DNA from: Caballeronia temeraria
Lineage (GTDB): Bacteria; Pseudomonadota; Gammaproteobacteria; Burkholderiales; Burkholderiaceae
Assembly (NCBI RefSeq): GCF_001544795.2
Contig: NZ_FCOI02000014.1
Location: 124,001-188,000 of the forward strand
Reading direction: 5' to 3'
Length of the DNA: 64,000 nucleotides
Shown: one piece after another, positions 1-8,673 of the stretch
How positions within the stretch are numbered: position 1 is the first letter of the stretch
Layout: every line of letters starts with the position of its first letter
Made by a program: the position numbers and the translations under genes
Notes under the pieces: generated by a model
Database searches by the model: none
What the model was told of the DNA's origin: nothing
What the model saw: the letters and a program-made list of their open reading frames with translations, nothing else

Positions 1-1
1 G

Positions 2-604
2 AATCTGATGTCGCGCACCGGCTTCGCGGCCAAAGGCCTGTTCGTGATGGACGGCAGCCGCCGCTCGGCGCACGGCAACGCGTATTTCACCGGCTTTGGC
101 GCGACGAAACGCATCGTGTTCTTCGACACGCTGCTCGCGCGTCTGTCCGGCAGCGAAATCGAAGCGGTGCTCGCGCACGAACTCGGGCACTTCAAGCGCC
201 GTCACGTGCTGAAGCTGATGATCGTCATGTTCGGCATCAGCCTCGTCATGCTCGCGCTGCTCGGCTGGCTCATCCAGACCACATGGTTCTACGAAGGCCT
301 GGGCGTGCGGCCGTCGCTCGTCGGCAGCAACAACGGGCTTGCGCTCGTGCTCTTCATGCTCGTGCTGCCGGTGTTCATGTTCTTCATCACGCCGCTCGGC
401 AGCCTCACGTCGCGCAAAAACGAGTTCGAAGCCGATGCCTTCGCCGCCAGCCAGACCGATCCGAAGGATCTCGTGAACGCGCTCGTGAAGCTCTACGAGG
501 ACAACGCGTCGACGCTCACGCCCGATCCGATCTACACCGCGTTCTACTACTCGCATCCGCCCGCCTCGCAGCGCATCGACCGCCTGATGCAGCACGCCGC
601 ATGA
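2..604 (+). CDS. M48 family zinc metalloprotease (5' partial)
   Basis: C-terminal part of an integral-membrane Ste24/HtpX-like peptidase; the reading frame is open to the window edge, so the start lies outside. The zinc motif HELGH is followed about 80 residues later by EFEAD, which supplies the third ligand in this family. Two hydrophobic segments lie between them (around LMIVMFGISLVMLALLGW and LVLFMLVLPVFMFF), as in membrane CAAX-type M48 proteases. The family cleaves peptides at the membrane; the substrate here cannot be told. The stop codon overlaps the start of rsgA (ATGA), so the two are translationally coupled. Confidence 0.9.
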   Translation, partial: NLMSRTGFAAKGLFVMDGSRRSAHGNAYFTGFGATKRIVFFDTLLARLSGSEIEAVLAHELGHFKRRHVLKLMIVMFGISLVMLALLGWLIQTTWFYEGLGVRPSLVGSNNGLALVLFMLVLPVFMFFITPLGSLTSRKNEFEADAFAASQTDPKDLVNALVKLYEDNASTLTPDPIYTAFYYSHPPASQRIDRLMQHAA

Positions 605-1527
605 CGCGCGGTTCCGGACGTTCAGGCGCGGGCGCGCGGCTCGAAGGCACGGTGATCGCCGCTCACGGGCGGCACTATCTCGTCACGCCCGAAGACGGCG
701 GCGCGATGCTCCAGTGCTTCCCGCGCGGCAAGAAGAGCGAAGTGGCGGTCGGCGATCGCGTGATCTACGAGCGGTCGTCGGCGGATCAGGGCGTGATCGT
801 CGAGATCGGCGAGCGGCGCAATCTGCTTTATCGATCGGATCAGTTCAAGTCGAAGCTCTTCGCGGCGAACCTCGATCAACTGCTGATCGTGCTCGCCACC
901 GAGCCGCATTTCAGCGAAGACCTGCTCGGGCGCGCGTTGATCGCGGCTGAAGCGCACGGGCTGGAATCGCTGATCGTGCTCAACAAGATCGACGTCGAAG
1001 GCGCGCTGCCGCTCGCGCGCGAGCGTCTCGCGCCGTATCGCGAACTCGGCTACACGGTGATCGAGCTGTCGGCGAAGATGGCGCCCGGCGATGTCCATCC
1101 GCAACTCGACGCGCGCCTCAAAGACCGCTCGACGATCCTGCTCGGGCAGTCGGGCATGGGCAAATCGACGCTCGTGAACCTGCTCGTCCCCGACGCCGAC
1201 GCCGCCACGCGCGAGATTTCATCGGCGCTCAACAGCGGCCGGCACACGACCACGTTCACGCGTCTTTACAACCTGCCCGGCGGCGGCTCGCTGATCGATT
1301 CGCCGGGTTTTCAGGAGTTCGGCCTGCACCATCTTTCGGAAGGGCAGCTCGAACGCGCCTTTGCCGATTTCCGGCCTTATCTCGGACATTGCCGCTTCTA
1401 CAACTGCCATCATCTGCACGAGCCGGGCTGCGCGGTGCTGGAAGCCGTGGAAGCCGGAAAGATCCGTCCCGAGCGCCACGCGCTCTACGCACAACTCGTT
1501 CACGAAGCCAGCCAGATCGTTCGATGA
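601..1527 (+). CDS. rsgA: Ribosome small-subunit-dependent GTPase A
   Basis: Circularly permuted GTPase that acts in late 30S maturation. The 308-residue protein has an N-terminal OB-fold (about residues 12-70), then G4 NKID, then G1 GQSGMGKST (about 180), then G3 DSPGF, and a C-terminal zinc knuckle CRFYNCHHLHEPGC. The G4-G1-G3 order is the hallmark of the family. The ATG at 601 is chosen because it overlaps the previous stop and because upstream in-frame sequence is the shadow of the protease gene. The next gene overlaps its stop codon. Confidence 0.97.
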   Translation: MTRGSGRSGAGARLEGTVIAAHGRHYLVTPEDGGAMLQCFPRGKKSEVAVGDRVIYERSSADQGVIVEIGERRNLLYRSDQFKSKLFAANLDQLLIVLATEPHFSEDLLGRALIAAEAHGLESLIVLNKIDVEGALPLARERLAPYRELGYTVIELSAKMAPGDVHPQLDARLKDRSTILLGQSGMGKSTLVNLLVPDADAATREISSALNSGRHTTTFTRLYNLPGGGSLIDSPGFQEFGLHHLSEGQLERAFADFRPYLGHCRFYNCHHLHEPGCAVLEAVEAGKIRPERHALYAQLVHEASQIVR

Positions 1528-1847
1528 AGCGGCTCACGCGCGCTCCCAATCTCATCACGGCGCAGCATTGGGTGAACGTGCTGGCGACGGCGGGCGTGCC
1601 GTGCGAGTTGCACAACCGGTATCTGAATGGCGCGATGGGCGAAATTCCCGCCGATCAGTGCGCGCCGGAAATATGGATCGTCGACGATCGCGACGAAGCG
1701 CTGGCCCTGCGCTTACTTGAGCGCGCAAGAAAAGGGCCGGACGCGAACGCCCGGCCCTGGAGATGCAAGCATTGCGGCGAGTGGCTCGAACCGCAGTTCA
1801 CCGTGTGCTGGAATTGCCAGACGGCGCGCGATCCGCTCGACGACTGA
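1524..1847 (+). CDS. DUF2007 / putative signal-transducing protein
   Basis: A 107-residue protein. The N-terminal half resembles the DUF2007 fold (LITAQHWVNVLATAGVPCEL, later APEIWIVDDRDEALALRLLE), and the C-terminus is a zinc ribbon with two CxxC pairs (CKHCGEW and CWNCQ). The family has no established biochemical role; a PII-like fold is often assumed. Start at 1524 overlaps the rsgA stop (ATGA), making a three-gene unit protease-rsgA-DUF2007. The next gene lies on the other strand and ends immediately adjacent. Confidence 0.88.
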   Translation: MKRLTRAPNLITAQHWVNVLATAGVPCELHNRYLNGAMGEIPADQCAPEIWIVDDRDEALALRLLERARKGPDANARPWRCKHCGEWLEPQFTVCWNCQTARDPLDD

Positions 1848-2786
1848 TTACGCCAGCCACACGGCGATGGTCAGCATCAGCAGCAGCAACATCCACAGGA
1901 TGACCGCGCGCCACACGAGGCCGACCGCCGATTGCAACGTGCGCGGCGTGCAGTCGTCGCCGACGGGCAGCGGACTCGCATCGCCGACGGCGAGCGCTTC
2001 GACCGAAAGCGGCTCGGCGAGCGGCCCGGCGAGACGCGCGCCCAGCGCACCGCTGCCCGCCGCGAGCAACACGCCTTCGTTCGCATCGGGCCATTGGCGC
2101 GCGTGATTGCGCCACGCGTAGATCGCATCCTCGAAATTGCCGACGATCGCAAAGCCGAGCGCCGTCAGCCGCGCTGGCACCCAGTCGATGATGAAGAACG
2201 CGCGCTGCGCGAACGACGAAAACTCCTTCGTGCGCTCCGGATTCGGCTTCGACCACGCACGCGCGAGATATTCCGCGATGCGATAGAGCACCGCGCCCGC
2301 CGGGCCGATCGGAATCAGGAACCAGAAGAACACGCCGAACACATGCCGATGCGACGCGACCACCGCGTGAACGAGCGTATGCCGCACGATTTCGCTGACG
2401 GGCATGTCGACCGTGTCCAGGCCGGTCCATTCTGTCAGCACTTCGCGCGCGCGGGGAACGTCGTCGTTGTTGAGCGCGAGGTGGATATCGGTGAAATAGT
2501 GGCTGAACTGACGGAAGCCGAGCGTGAAGTACACGATCACCACGTTCCACAGAAACGCCAGAACGAAGTTGATGCGATACAGGACGTAGTAGACCAGTCC
2601 GACGAAGAGCGTCCACGGCAACACGACCACGAGCCACGCGACGATGCCGTGCTTTTCCTTGCCGGCATCGAAACCGTGCGCGGTGGATTCCGCATGATAT
2701 TGAAGCAACGCCGAAATCGGATTGTGCGGCGATAACGCGCGCATTTGCTCAATGACGAGAGCCAGCAATACGGAGAAAAAAGTCAT
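1848..2786 (-). CDS. CobD/CbiB-family membrane protein
   Basis: 312-residue polytopic membrane protein starting MTFFSVLLALVIEQ, with further hydrophobic segments around WLVVVLPWTLFVGLVYYVLY and FFWFLIPIGPAGAVLYRI, and a C-terminal anchor rich in Leu and Met. The motif ADxxH-like cobalamin context is absent and no cob genes are nearby, so a cobalamin role is not supported. Proteins of this type in Burkholderia are annotated CobD/CbiB-like or AmpE-like. The ATG at 2786 is preferred over the in-frame one at 2885, because the extra N-terminus is not hydrophobic and looks non-coding. Confidence 0.8.
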   Translation of the reverse strand: MTFFSVLLALVIEQMRALSPHNPISALLQYHAESTAHGFDAGKEKHGIVAWLVVVLPWTLFVGLVYYVLYRINFVLAFLWNVVIVYFTLGFRQFSHYFTDIHLALNNDDVPRAREVLTEWTGLDTVDMPVSEIVRHTLVHAVVASHRHVFGVFFWFLIPIGPAGAVLYRIAEYLARAWSKPNPERTKEFSSFAQRAFFIIDWVPARLTALGFAIVGNFEDAIYAWRNHARQWPDANEGVLLAAGSGALGARLAGPLAEPLSVEALAVGDASPLPVGDDCTPRTLQSAVGLVWRAVILWMLLLLMLTIAVWLA

Positions 2787-2906
2787 GCGAAGCGCCGAAA
2801 CAGTCGGATTAGTTCGAGTTTCGCGTAACGATAGCACAGCGCCCGACGCGTTTAACGCGCCAAGTAATTGCGCGACGCGCAACAAGGGCGCGGACTTTCC
2901 GCGCCG

Positions 2907-3566
2907 TTACGCGCGAGCCACGAGGAAGCGATAAAAATTGCGCAACATGCCAGCCGTTGCGCCCCAGATGAAATAAGGAGCCTTGCCTTCGCCCGGGGAA
3001 TACGGCATGGCAAAAAAACGACGCTCGCCGCCTTCCCAGCGAAACACGCGCACTTCATGGTTCGCGGGATTCATGAGCCATGCGAGCGGCACTTCGAAAA
3101 TGTCGGCGACTTCGCGGGTATCGGCCTTCAGCGTGAAAGGCGGATTCACCAGCGCGACGACCGGCGTCACTTTGAAACCTGTGCCCGTCAGATATTCCGG
3201 CATCGCGCCGATGACCTCGCAATGCTCCGCGCCGAGCGCCACTTCTTCGTAGGCTTCGCGCAGCGCGGTGGCGGCGGCATCGGTGTCTTCGGGCTCGCGG
3301 CGGCCGCCTGGAAAGCTGATCTGGCCGGCGTGATCGGACAGATGATCGGCACGCTGCGTCAGCAGCACGGTCAACCCGCCTTCGCGCACGACGAGCGGCA
3401 CCAGCACCGACGCCACGCGCGGATCGCCGCCGATCGCCTTGATGCGCTGCTCGCGCTCTTCCTGCGTCCAGTCGAGATTCATCGCGAAACGCGCGCGCAA
3501 GCCGTCCGGCGTGAGGCGCTCGGGCGGAACGGGCGGGAGTGTCTCACCCGTCGAGAAGACGGGCAT
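2907..3566 (-). CDS. Nudix hydrolase, CoA pyrophosphatase
   Basis: Hydrolyses CoA and CoA derivatives to phosphopantetheine and 3',5'-ADP in the CoA-specific Nudix subfamily. The signature GQISFPGGR runs into a Nudix helix with REAYEEVALG, matching the UPF0035/CoAse pattern. The 219-residue start at ATG 3566 is the first in-frame ATG downstream of the rplS terminator; a GTG at 3617 would add 17 residues and cannot be excluded, since neither start has a strong Shine-Dalgarno. It lies downstream of the translation operon but beyond its terminator, so is probably separately transcribed. Confidence 0.88.
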   Translation of the reverse strand: MPVFSTGETLPPVPPERLTPDGLRARFAMNLDWTQEEREQRIKAIGGDPRVASVLVPLVVREGGLTVLLTQRADHLSDHAGQISFPGGRREPEDTDAAATALREAYEEVALGAEHCEVIGAMPEYLTGTGFKVTPVVALVNPPFTLKADTREVADIFEVPLAWLMNPANHEVRVFRWEGGERRFFAMPYSPGEGKAPYFIWGATAGMLRNFYRFLVARA

Positions 3567-3663
3567 CTTTTCGGGTTCGAGGATGCGGGGAGTCGAAGTC
3601 TTTCCAGTGGTGGACACGAGTCGGCTACGGTGCTGTGGAAGTCTCAATTTGAACACACCAAAG

Positions 3664-3691
3664 AAAAAAGCACCCGCGAGGGGTGCTTTTT
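3664..3691 (-). terminator. Terminator of the rpsP-rplS operon
   Basis: GCACCC and GGGTGC arms around a GCGAG loop, followed on the minus strand by a run of six U. It sits just after the rplS stop. A shorter T run on the plus side makes it potentially bidirectional. Confidence 0.85.
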
Positions 3692-3714
3692 CCGTACTGC
3701 GTCTGGCCAGGGAC

Positions 3715-4101
3715 TTATTCTGCGGAAGCAGTCTTGTCCTTGAACACCAGCTTTTCCTTGATTCGAGCCGACTTGCCCGAACGCTCGCGCAGGTAGTAGA
3801 GCTTCGCGCGGCGGACATCACCACGACGCTTCACGACGATGCTCGCGAGCAGCGGCGAGTAGGTCTGGAACGTACGCTCGACGCCTTCGCCCGACGAGAT
3901 CTTGCGAACGATGAAGTTCGAGTTCAGGCCACGGTTACGCTTGGCGATGACGACGCCTTCGTAAGCCTGGACACGCTTACGCGTGCCTTCGACCACGTTC
4001 ACGTTGACGACGACGGTATCGCCCGGCGCGAAGTCGGGGATGCTCTTCTCGCCCAGAACGCGTGCGATCTCTTCCTTCTCGAGTTGCTCAATCAGATTCA
4101 T
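3715..4101 (-). CDS. rplS: 50S ribosomal protein L19
   Basis: 128-residue L19, which sits at the 30S-50S interface. Conserved stretches include PDFAPGDTVVVNVNV near the N-terminus, RVQAYEGVVIAKRNRG, and SPLLASIVVKRRGDVRRAKL. Length and sequence are typical apart from a short C-terminal tail after LRERSGKSARIKEKL. Last gene of rpsP-rimM-trmD-rplS, in the order widely conserved in proteobacteria, followed by a strong terminator. Confidence 0.99.
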   Translation of the reverse strand: MNLIEQLEKEEIARVLGEKSIPDFAPGDTVVVNVNVVEGTRKRVQAYEGVVIAKRNRGLNSNFIVRKISSGEGVERTFQTYSPLLASIVVKRRGDVRRAKLYYLRERSGKSARIKEKLVFKDKTASAE

Positions 4102-4230
4102 TACTGACTCCTTGTGCCATCTTGCCGGAGTTGTGTGCCTTGTATTGAGTCAGGCCCCGGTAGAGGATGGGTTTGCTTCAGGCGCCGATACGGCTCGACG
4201 CCCCCATTTTCCCGCTCGTCCGCCCGAAAC

Positions 4231-5001
4231 CTATGCAGGCTTCGACGCTTCCTTTGCGAGTTCTGCGAGCCACGCCTCGTCGGCACGGCTCAACATCTTG
4301 CTGCCACGCGCCCGCGCGATCAGATCGGGCCGCTTGTTGAATGTGTTGCGCAATGCTTCGCGCCGGCGCCACGCGTCGATTTCCTTATGATGGCCGCCGA
4401 GCAGCACATCGGGAACGCGTACGCCGTCGTACTCTTCCGGACGCGTGTAGTGCGGACAATCGAGCAATACGTCGACGAAACTATCCTGCACCGCCGACTG
4501 CGCGTCGTTCAGCACGCCGGGCAACTGGCGCACCACGGCGTCCATCAGCGCCATCGCGGGGAGTTCTCCGCCGGACAGCACGAAGTCGCCGAGGCTCACT
4601 TCTTCGTCCACTTCACGGTCGATCAGACGCTGATCGACCGCTTCGTAACGGCCGCACAGCAACACGAGGCCGGGTTCCTGCGCAAACCGCATCACGCGAT
4701 CGTGATCCAGCTTCGCGCCTTGCGGAGACATCATCACGACGCGTGTGGACGTGATGCCCTGCTCGCGCTGCGCAGCCTTCGCCGCGTGGATCGCGTCTTC
4801 CAGCGGACGCGCCAGCATGACCATGCCGGGGCCGCCGCCGTAAGGGCGATCGTCGACGGTGCGGTAATTGTCCGTGGTGAAATCGCGTGGATTCCACGTG
4901 CGCAGACCGAACCGCTCCTGCTTCACCGCCCGGCTGGTGATGCCCCAGTCGGTCAGCGCGCGAAACATTTCAGGAAAGAGCGTTACGACATCGAACTGCA
5001 T
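4231..5001 (-). CDS. trmD: tRNA (guanine-N1)-methyltransferase
   Basis: SPOUT-class methyltransferase that makes m1G37 in tRNAs and prevents frameshifting. 256 residues; starts MQFDVVTLFPEMF. Diagnostic motifs are DDRPYGGGPGMVM, the trefoil-knot region with LLCGRYEAVDQR and DFVLSGGELPAM, and a C-terminal domain with PHYTRPEEYDG. Lies 25 bases after rimM and 129 bases before rplS within the same operon; the 129-base gap shows no obvious terminator. Confidence 0.99.
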   Translation of the reverse strand: MQFDVVTLFPEMFRALTDWGITSRAVKQERFGLRTWNPRDFTTDNYRTVDDRPYGGGPGMVMLARPLEDAIHAAKAAQREQGITSTRVVMMSPQGAKLDHDRVMRFAQEPGLVLLCGRYEAVDQRLIDREVDEEVSLGDFVLSGGELPAMALMDAVVRQLPGVLNDAQSAVQDSFVDVLLDCPHYTRPEEYDGVRVPDVLLGGHHKEIDAWRRREALRNTFNKRPDLIARARGSKMLSRADEAWLAELAKEASKPA

Positions 5002-5026
5002 CGCTCTCTCCGTAACGTGCCGATGT

Positions 5027-5761
5027 TCAATAATCGGCGTCCCAGTCGACGACGATACGCTTCGCCGTCCGGTCCACCGTCTTTACATACACGCCGACGA
5101 ACGGGATCAGCCGCTCCTCGGTGACGGGCTCGCCATCCTTGTTCGTGCCCGGATACTCGATCCGCAGGATGGAATGCGCGCCGTTGTCGATCAGATCGGC
5201 AACGCGGCCCAGGGCCACGCCAGCTTCATTCTCGACATCCAGGCCGATCAGATCGACCCAGTAGAATTCGTCGTCGCTGTCGAGCTTCGGGAAATCGCTG
5301 CGCGCGATACTCACCGTGTGGCCCTTCAGCGCGAGCGCCGCATCGCGGTCGTCGCAGCCGGCCAAGCGCGCGACGATGGTGTCGGCGTGCACTTTCGACT
5401 GCAAACAGCGGACAGACTTGCGATCGCGGCCTTTGACGAGCCACCAGCGTTTGGCGTCCAGCAGTGCGTCGCCGCCCTGCTTGCCGTTCGCATGCGGGAC
5501 GATCTTGACCCAGCCTTTGAGACCGTATGCGTCGGCGATGAAACCGACTTCGACGGCGTCGTCAGGCAAAGCCTCGACCGGCTCGATGGCGGCATCCTGC
5601 GGGTTGCTGCCTTTGTTGCTGCTCGAAACGTCGACCGCCACGCGGCGCGCGCCCGGCTTGCGGACGAACGCGCCAAACGTGGCGGAACCTTCATCTTGCC
5701 CCGGCTTCGTTCGGCCGATGTTTTCCGATGCGCGGCCGGATTCAGAATCGCGCGCGGACAT
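5027..5761 (-). CDS. rimM: Ribosome maturation factor RimM
   Basis: Binds S19 and assists assembly of the 30S head. The conserved RimM N-domain begins at about residue 68 (DDAVEVGFIADAYGLKGWVK) and the PRC-barrel part includes DDEFYWVDLIGLDV and RLIPFVGVYVKTVD. The protein is 244 residues, around 70 longer than E. coli RimM, because of a polar N-terminal extension containing SATFGAFVRKPGARR. No internal ATG offers a shorter start, and long N-termini are usual in Burkholderia RimM, so the extension appears genuine. Confidence 0.97.
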   Translation of the reverse strand: MSARDSESGRASENIGRTKPGQDEGSATFGAFVRKPGARRVAVDVSSSNKGSNPQDAAIEPVEALPDDAVEVGFIADAYGLKGWVKIVPHANGKQGGDALLDAKRWWLVKGRDRKSVRCLQSKVHADTIVARLAGCDDRDAALALKGHTVSIARSDFPKLDSDDEFYWVDLIGLDVENEAGVALGRVADLIDNGAHSILRIEYPGTNKDGEPVTEERLIPFVGVYVKTVDRTAKRIVVDWDADY

Positions 5762-5815
5762 CGGCGAACCTTTGGGCAGGTTTCGAGCGGTTGCTACAGC
5801 GTCGACTCAACGAGC

Positions 5816-6070
5816 TCAGGCAGCCGGTTGGGCTTGCTGAGCTTGCTTGACGAGGCGCTCGACGGTCGGCGACAGTTGCGCGCCAACGCCTTGCCAGTAC
5901 GTCAGGCGGTCCTGAGCGATACGCAGCGATTCGCCCTTCGTGGCGACCGGGTTGTAAAAGCCCACGCGCTCGATGAAGCGGCCGTCACGGCGGCTACGCG
6001 AGTCGGTTGCAACGATGTTGTAGAACGGGCGCTTCTTCGAGCCGCCACGAGCCAAGCGGATGATGACCAT
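5816..6070 (-). CDS. rpsP: 30S ribosomal protein S16
   Basis: 84-residue S16, starting MVIIRLARGGSKKRPFYNIV and containing RDGRFIERVGFYNP. It is the first gene of the translation operon. The ATG at 6070 is preceded by AAGGA at good spacing; an in-frame ATG further upstream at 6148 lies before the promoter -10 region and is not used. A Gln/Ala-rich tail closes the protein. Confidence 0.99.
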   Translation of the reverse strand: MVIIRLARGGSKKRPFYNIVATDSRSRRDGRFIERVGFYNPVATKGESLRIAQDRLTYWQGVGAQLSPTVERLVKQAQQAQPAA

Positions 6071-6115
6071 GCTGAAATCCTTGAAAACCGGGGTTCGGAA
6101 CAACGAGAACAGGCG

Positions 6116-6144
6116 ATTATAGCCGGATTCCAACGCTCGAACAA
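6116..6144 (-). promoter_or_regulatory. Sigma-70 promoter of rpsP operon
   Basis: Minus strand: TTGTTC (-35, 6144-6139), 17-base spacer, TATAAT (-10, 6121-6116). The predicted start is about 40 bases before the rpsP ATG. Confidence 0.8.
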
Positions 6145-6327
6145 ACACTTAACGTATTTTTTGGATGCGAGGCGAAGTCCGGCATGAATTCGACGCGTTT
6201 CCGGATACCGGAAATCACGCCGATGCGGCAATGTGCCATTGGTGGCGCGCCCGGTCGAGAGCGTAAAATGTCAGACCGGCGTCGGCCCGTACGCGGCGCC
6301 CGCCTCCTTCCACCACCGCTTTCGCTG

Positions 6328-6831
6328 ATGACTTCCTCGTCCGTCGCCACGCAATCCGGCTCCAAGCCGGCCGGCAAGCAGGTTCCGCCGTATTTCCGCT
6401 CGAAGACGCTGACCGCCGCGCTCGCATTTCTGTTCGGCTACATCGGCCTGCACCGCTTCTATCTGTACGGAATGCGCGACAAGTACGGCTGGGCGCACAT
6501 CGTCGGCATCATCATGGGCGCGTTCGGGTATCTGCTGCTCGCCGAAACGGAGCGCGCGTCGATTCTCGGCTGGTTGCTGGCCTTTCCGGGCGCGGTTTCG
6601 CTGCTCGCGGCGTTTCTGTCGGCCATCGTCTACGGCCTGCGCCCCGACGCCAGATGGGACGCGCAGTTCAACGCGCATACCGGCCGCGACAGCCGCTCCG
6701 GCTGGACGGTCATCTTCGTTGTGATCTTTTCGCTGCTGATCGGCGCATTTCTGTTGATGACCGGTCTCGCGCTCACCTTCCAGACCTATTTCGAAACCCA
6801 GGTCGAAGCAGCGAAAACACTGTCGCAATAA
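6328..6831 (+). CDS. TM2 domain-containing membrane protein
   Basis: 167-residue protein with a TM2 domain near the N-terminus (KTLTAALAFLFGYIGLHRFY then GWAHIVGIIMGAFGYLLL), a third hydrophobic segment (LLAFPGAVSLLAAFLSAIVY) and a fourth near the C-terminus (VIFVVIFSLLIGAFLLM). TM2 proteins have no firm function in bacteria. Start at ATG 6328 removes a basic stretch that lacks coding character; an ATG at 6268 is the alternative. The stop is only nine bases from the convergent radical SAM gene. Confidence 0.82.
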   Translation: MTSSSVATQSGSKPAGKQVPPYFRSKTLTAALAFLFGYIGLHRFYLYGMRDKYGWAHIVGIIMGAFGYLLLAETERASILGWLLAFPGAVSLLAAFLSAIVYGLRPDARWDAQFNAHTGRDSRSGWTVIFVVIFSLLIGAFLLMTGLALTFQTYFETQVEAAKTLSQ

Positions 6832-6840
6832 AACGTCAGC

Positions 6841-7965
6841 TCAGAACAGATCGAGTTGCGGGCTTGATGGTCCCGCTTTTTTCTCTGGCCGCTGGAACTC
6901 GGACATATCGAGAATGCCGCGCTGCCGCGCGTTCAGACCGAGTCGTCTGGTTGCCTTCTGGAAGCGCTGCTTCAGCATGTCGGCCCACAGGCCCTCGCCT
7001 TTCATCCGCTTCGAGAAATCCGAGTCGTAATCTTTGCCGCCGCGCATGTCGCGCACGCGGCTCATCACGCGATCCGCGCGATCGGGAAAATGCGCAGCGA
7101 GCCAGTCCTTGAAGAGCGGCGCGACTTCCCACGGCAGACGCAACACGATATAGCTCGCGCTCGTCGCGCCCGCCTCGGCGCACGCCTCCAGCACACGCTC
7201 CATGTCCGGCTCGGTCACGAACGGAATGACCGGCGCGATGCTCACGCCAACCGGAATGCCCGCCTCGGCCAGCGTGCGGATCGTGCGCAAACGGCGCGAG
7301 GGTGTCGCCGCGCGCGGTTCGAGCGTGCGCGCGATATCGGCGTCGAGCGTGGTGACGGTGATCGCCGCCATCATCTGGCCGCGCTCGGCCATCGGCGCGA
7401 GCAGGTCGATGTCGCGCTCGATCAGCGAACTCTTCGTGATCGCCGCGAACGGATGACCGCAGTCGTGCAGCACCTGAATGACGCGCCGCGTGAGTTGCAG
7501 ATCGCGTTCGACCGGCTGATATGCGTCCGTGTTGACGCCCAGCGCGATCGGTTCGGGTTCGTAGTTCGGCTTCGCGAGTTCGCGTTCGAGCAATTCGGGC
7601 GCGTTGATCTTCGCGTAAATGCGGCTTTCGAAATCGAGTCCCGGCGAAAGCCCGAGGTAGCTGTGCGTCGGGCGCGCGAAACAGTAGATACAGCCGTGCT
7701 CGCAGCCGCGATACGGATTGAGCGAGACGGAAAACGGAATGTCCGGCGAGTTGTTGCGGGTGAGGATGGTTTTCGCGCGCTCTTCGAACACCTGCGTGCG
7801 CAGCGGCGGCGGTCCTTGGTCCTCCGAATAGGCAGTGTGCAGCCAGCCGTCGTCGACCCGCTCGCGCGCGTCTTTCTCGTAGCGGCCTTGCATGTTCGTG
7901 ACTGCGCCGCGCCCCTTCAGCGGAGCGGGCGGCGCAACGGGAAACTCACGATCCGGCGATGACAT
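6841..7965 (-). CDS. PA0069-family radical SAM protein
   Basis: 374-residue radical SAM enzyme. The cluster motif is CEHGCIYCF (CxxxCxxC) at about residue 100, in the context NPYRGCEHGC typical of the PA0069/Rv2578c group, distantly related to spore photoproduct lyase. The substrate is not established. Start ATG 7965 gives MSSPDREFPVAPP; the longer frame to 8028 would run through the LexA box and is rejected. A near-consensus LexA site overlaps the predicted promoter 22 bases upstream, so the gene is probably DNA-damage inducible. Confidence 0.9.
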   Translation of the reverse strand: MSSPDREFPVAPPAPLKGRGAVTNMQGRYEKDARERVDDGWLHTAYSEDQGPPPLRTQVFEERAKTILTRNNSPDIPFSVSLNPYRGCEHGCIYCFARPTHSYLGLSPGLDFESRIYAKINAPELLERELAKPNYEPEPIALGVNTDAYQPVERDLQLTRRVIQVLHDCGHPFAAITKSSLIERDIDLLAPMAERGQMMAAITVTTLDADIARTLEPRAATPSRRLRTIRTLAEAGIPVGVSIAPVIPFVTEPDMERVLEACAEAGATSASYIVLRLPWEVAPLFKDWLAAHFPDRADRVMSRVRDMRGGKDYDSDFSKRMKGEGLWADMLKQRFQKATRRLGLNARQRGILDMSEFQRPEKKAGPSSPQLDLF

Positions 7966-7987
7966 TGCGACACAATCCCACAATAGA

Positions 7988-8007
7988 TACTGTATAAATA
8001 TACAGTA
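7988..8007 (-). promoter_or_regulatory. LexA (SOS) box
   Basis: TACTGTATAAATATACAGTA, with the required CTG-N10-CAG spacing. It differs from the classical E. coli consensus TACTGTATATATATACAGTA at one central base. Ten-base arms (7987-7996 and 7999-8008) are perfect inverted repeats. Lies between lrp (stop 8033) and the radical SAM start. Confidence 0.9.
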
Positions 8008-8024
8008 TCGCTGCTTCGTCGCAA
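7997..8024 (-). promoter_or_regulatory. Promoter of the radical SAM gene, overlapped by LexA box
   Basis: Minus strand: TTGCGA (8024-8019), 16-base spacer, TATATT (8002-7997). The -10 lies inside the LexA box, so LexA binding would block it. Confidence 0.5.
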
Positions 8025-8032
8025 GCAAAAAA

Positions 8033-8521
8033 TCACGTCTCGACGAAAATCTTCAGCGTCTCCTTGATCTCTTCCATCACAACATAACTCTTCGACTGCA
8101 CCGCGCCCGGCAGTTGCAGCAGGATGTCGCCGAGAAGCTTGCGATAGTCCGCCATCTCGCCGATGCGCGCCTTGATCAGATAGTCGAAGTCGCCCGACAC
8201 GAGATGGCACTCGAGCACCTCGGGAATCTTCTGCACTTCACGCCGGAACTGCTCGAACATGTTGCCGCTTTTGTGATCGAGCGTGATCTCGACGAACACG
8301 AGCAACGCCGCGCCGAGTTCCATCGGGTTCACGCGTGCGTAGTAGCCCATGATGACGCCGTCGCGCTCCATGCGCTTCACGCGCTCGATGCACGGCGTAA
8401 CGGACAATCCGACGCGCTCCGCCAGGTCCTTCATCGCGACGCGGCCGTCTTCCTGAAGGATGTTCAGAATCTTGTGATCCAGCTTGTCGAGTGCGCGGAC
8501 CGGATTTCGCTGTGTTCGCAT
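8033..8521 (-). CDS. Lrp/AsnC-family transcriptional regulator
   Basis: 162 residues: an N-terminal winged HTH (LDKLDHKILNILQEDGRVAM, then LAERVGLSVTPCIERVKRME) and a C-terminal RAM ligand-binding domain (SGDFDYLIKARIGEM). It is close to Lrp in length and sequence. Start ATG 8521 (MRTQRNPVRAL) is chosen over 8551. It is divergent from dadA with 152 bases between, the arrangement of the dadR-dadA pair, so alanine- or leucine-responsive control of dadA is the likely job (inference). Confidence 0.92.
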   Translation of the reverse strand: MRTQRNPVRALDKLDHKILNILQEDGRVAMKDLAERVGLSVTPCIERVKRMERDGVIMGYYARVNPMELGAALLVFVEITLDHKSGNMFEQFRREVQKIPEVLECHLVSGDFDYLIKARIGEMADYRKLLGDILLQLPGAVQSKSYVVMEEIKETLKIFVET

Positions 8522-8673
8522 TGGTTTTTCCTGAAAATCGACCAAATACAATAACTAAAACTGCCTCGAAGTCCATACCATAGTCGATAACACTATACGA
8601 GCTTCAGTTTGTCGCGTCGATCACCTTAACGCGCGCTCAGACGGAAGTTTCATCGAATCTGGATGGAGATCCC

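Noticed and set aside
1848..2786. A cobalamin-synthesis role for the CobD/CbiB-like gene.
   Set aside because: There are no cob/cbi neighbours, and the similarity is of a general polytopic kind.
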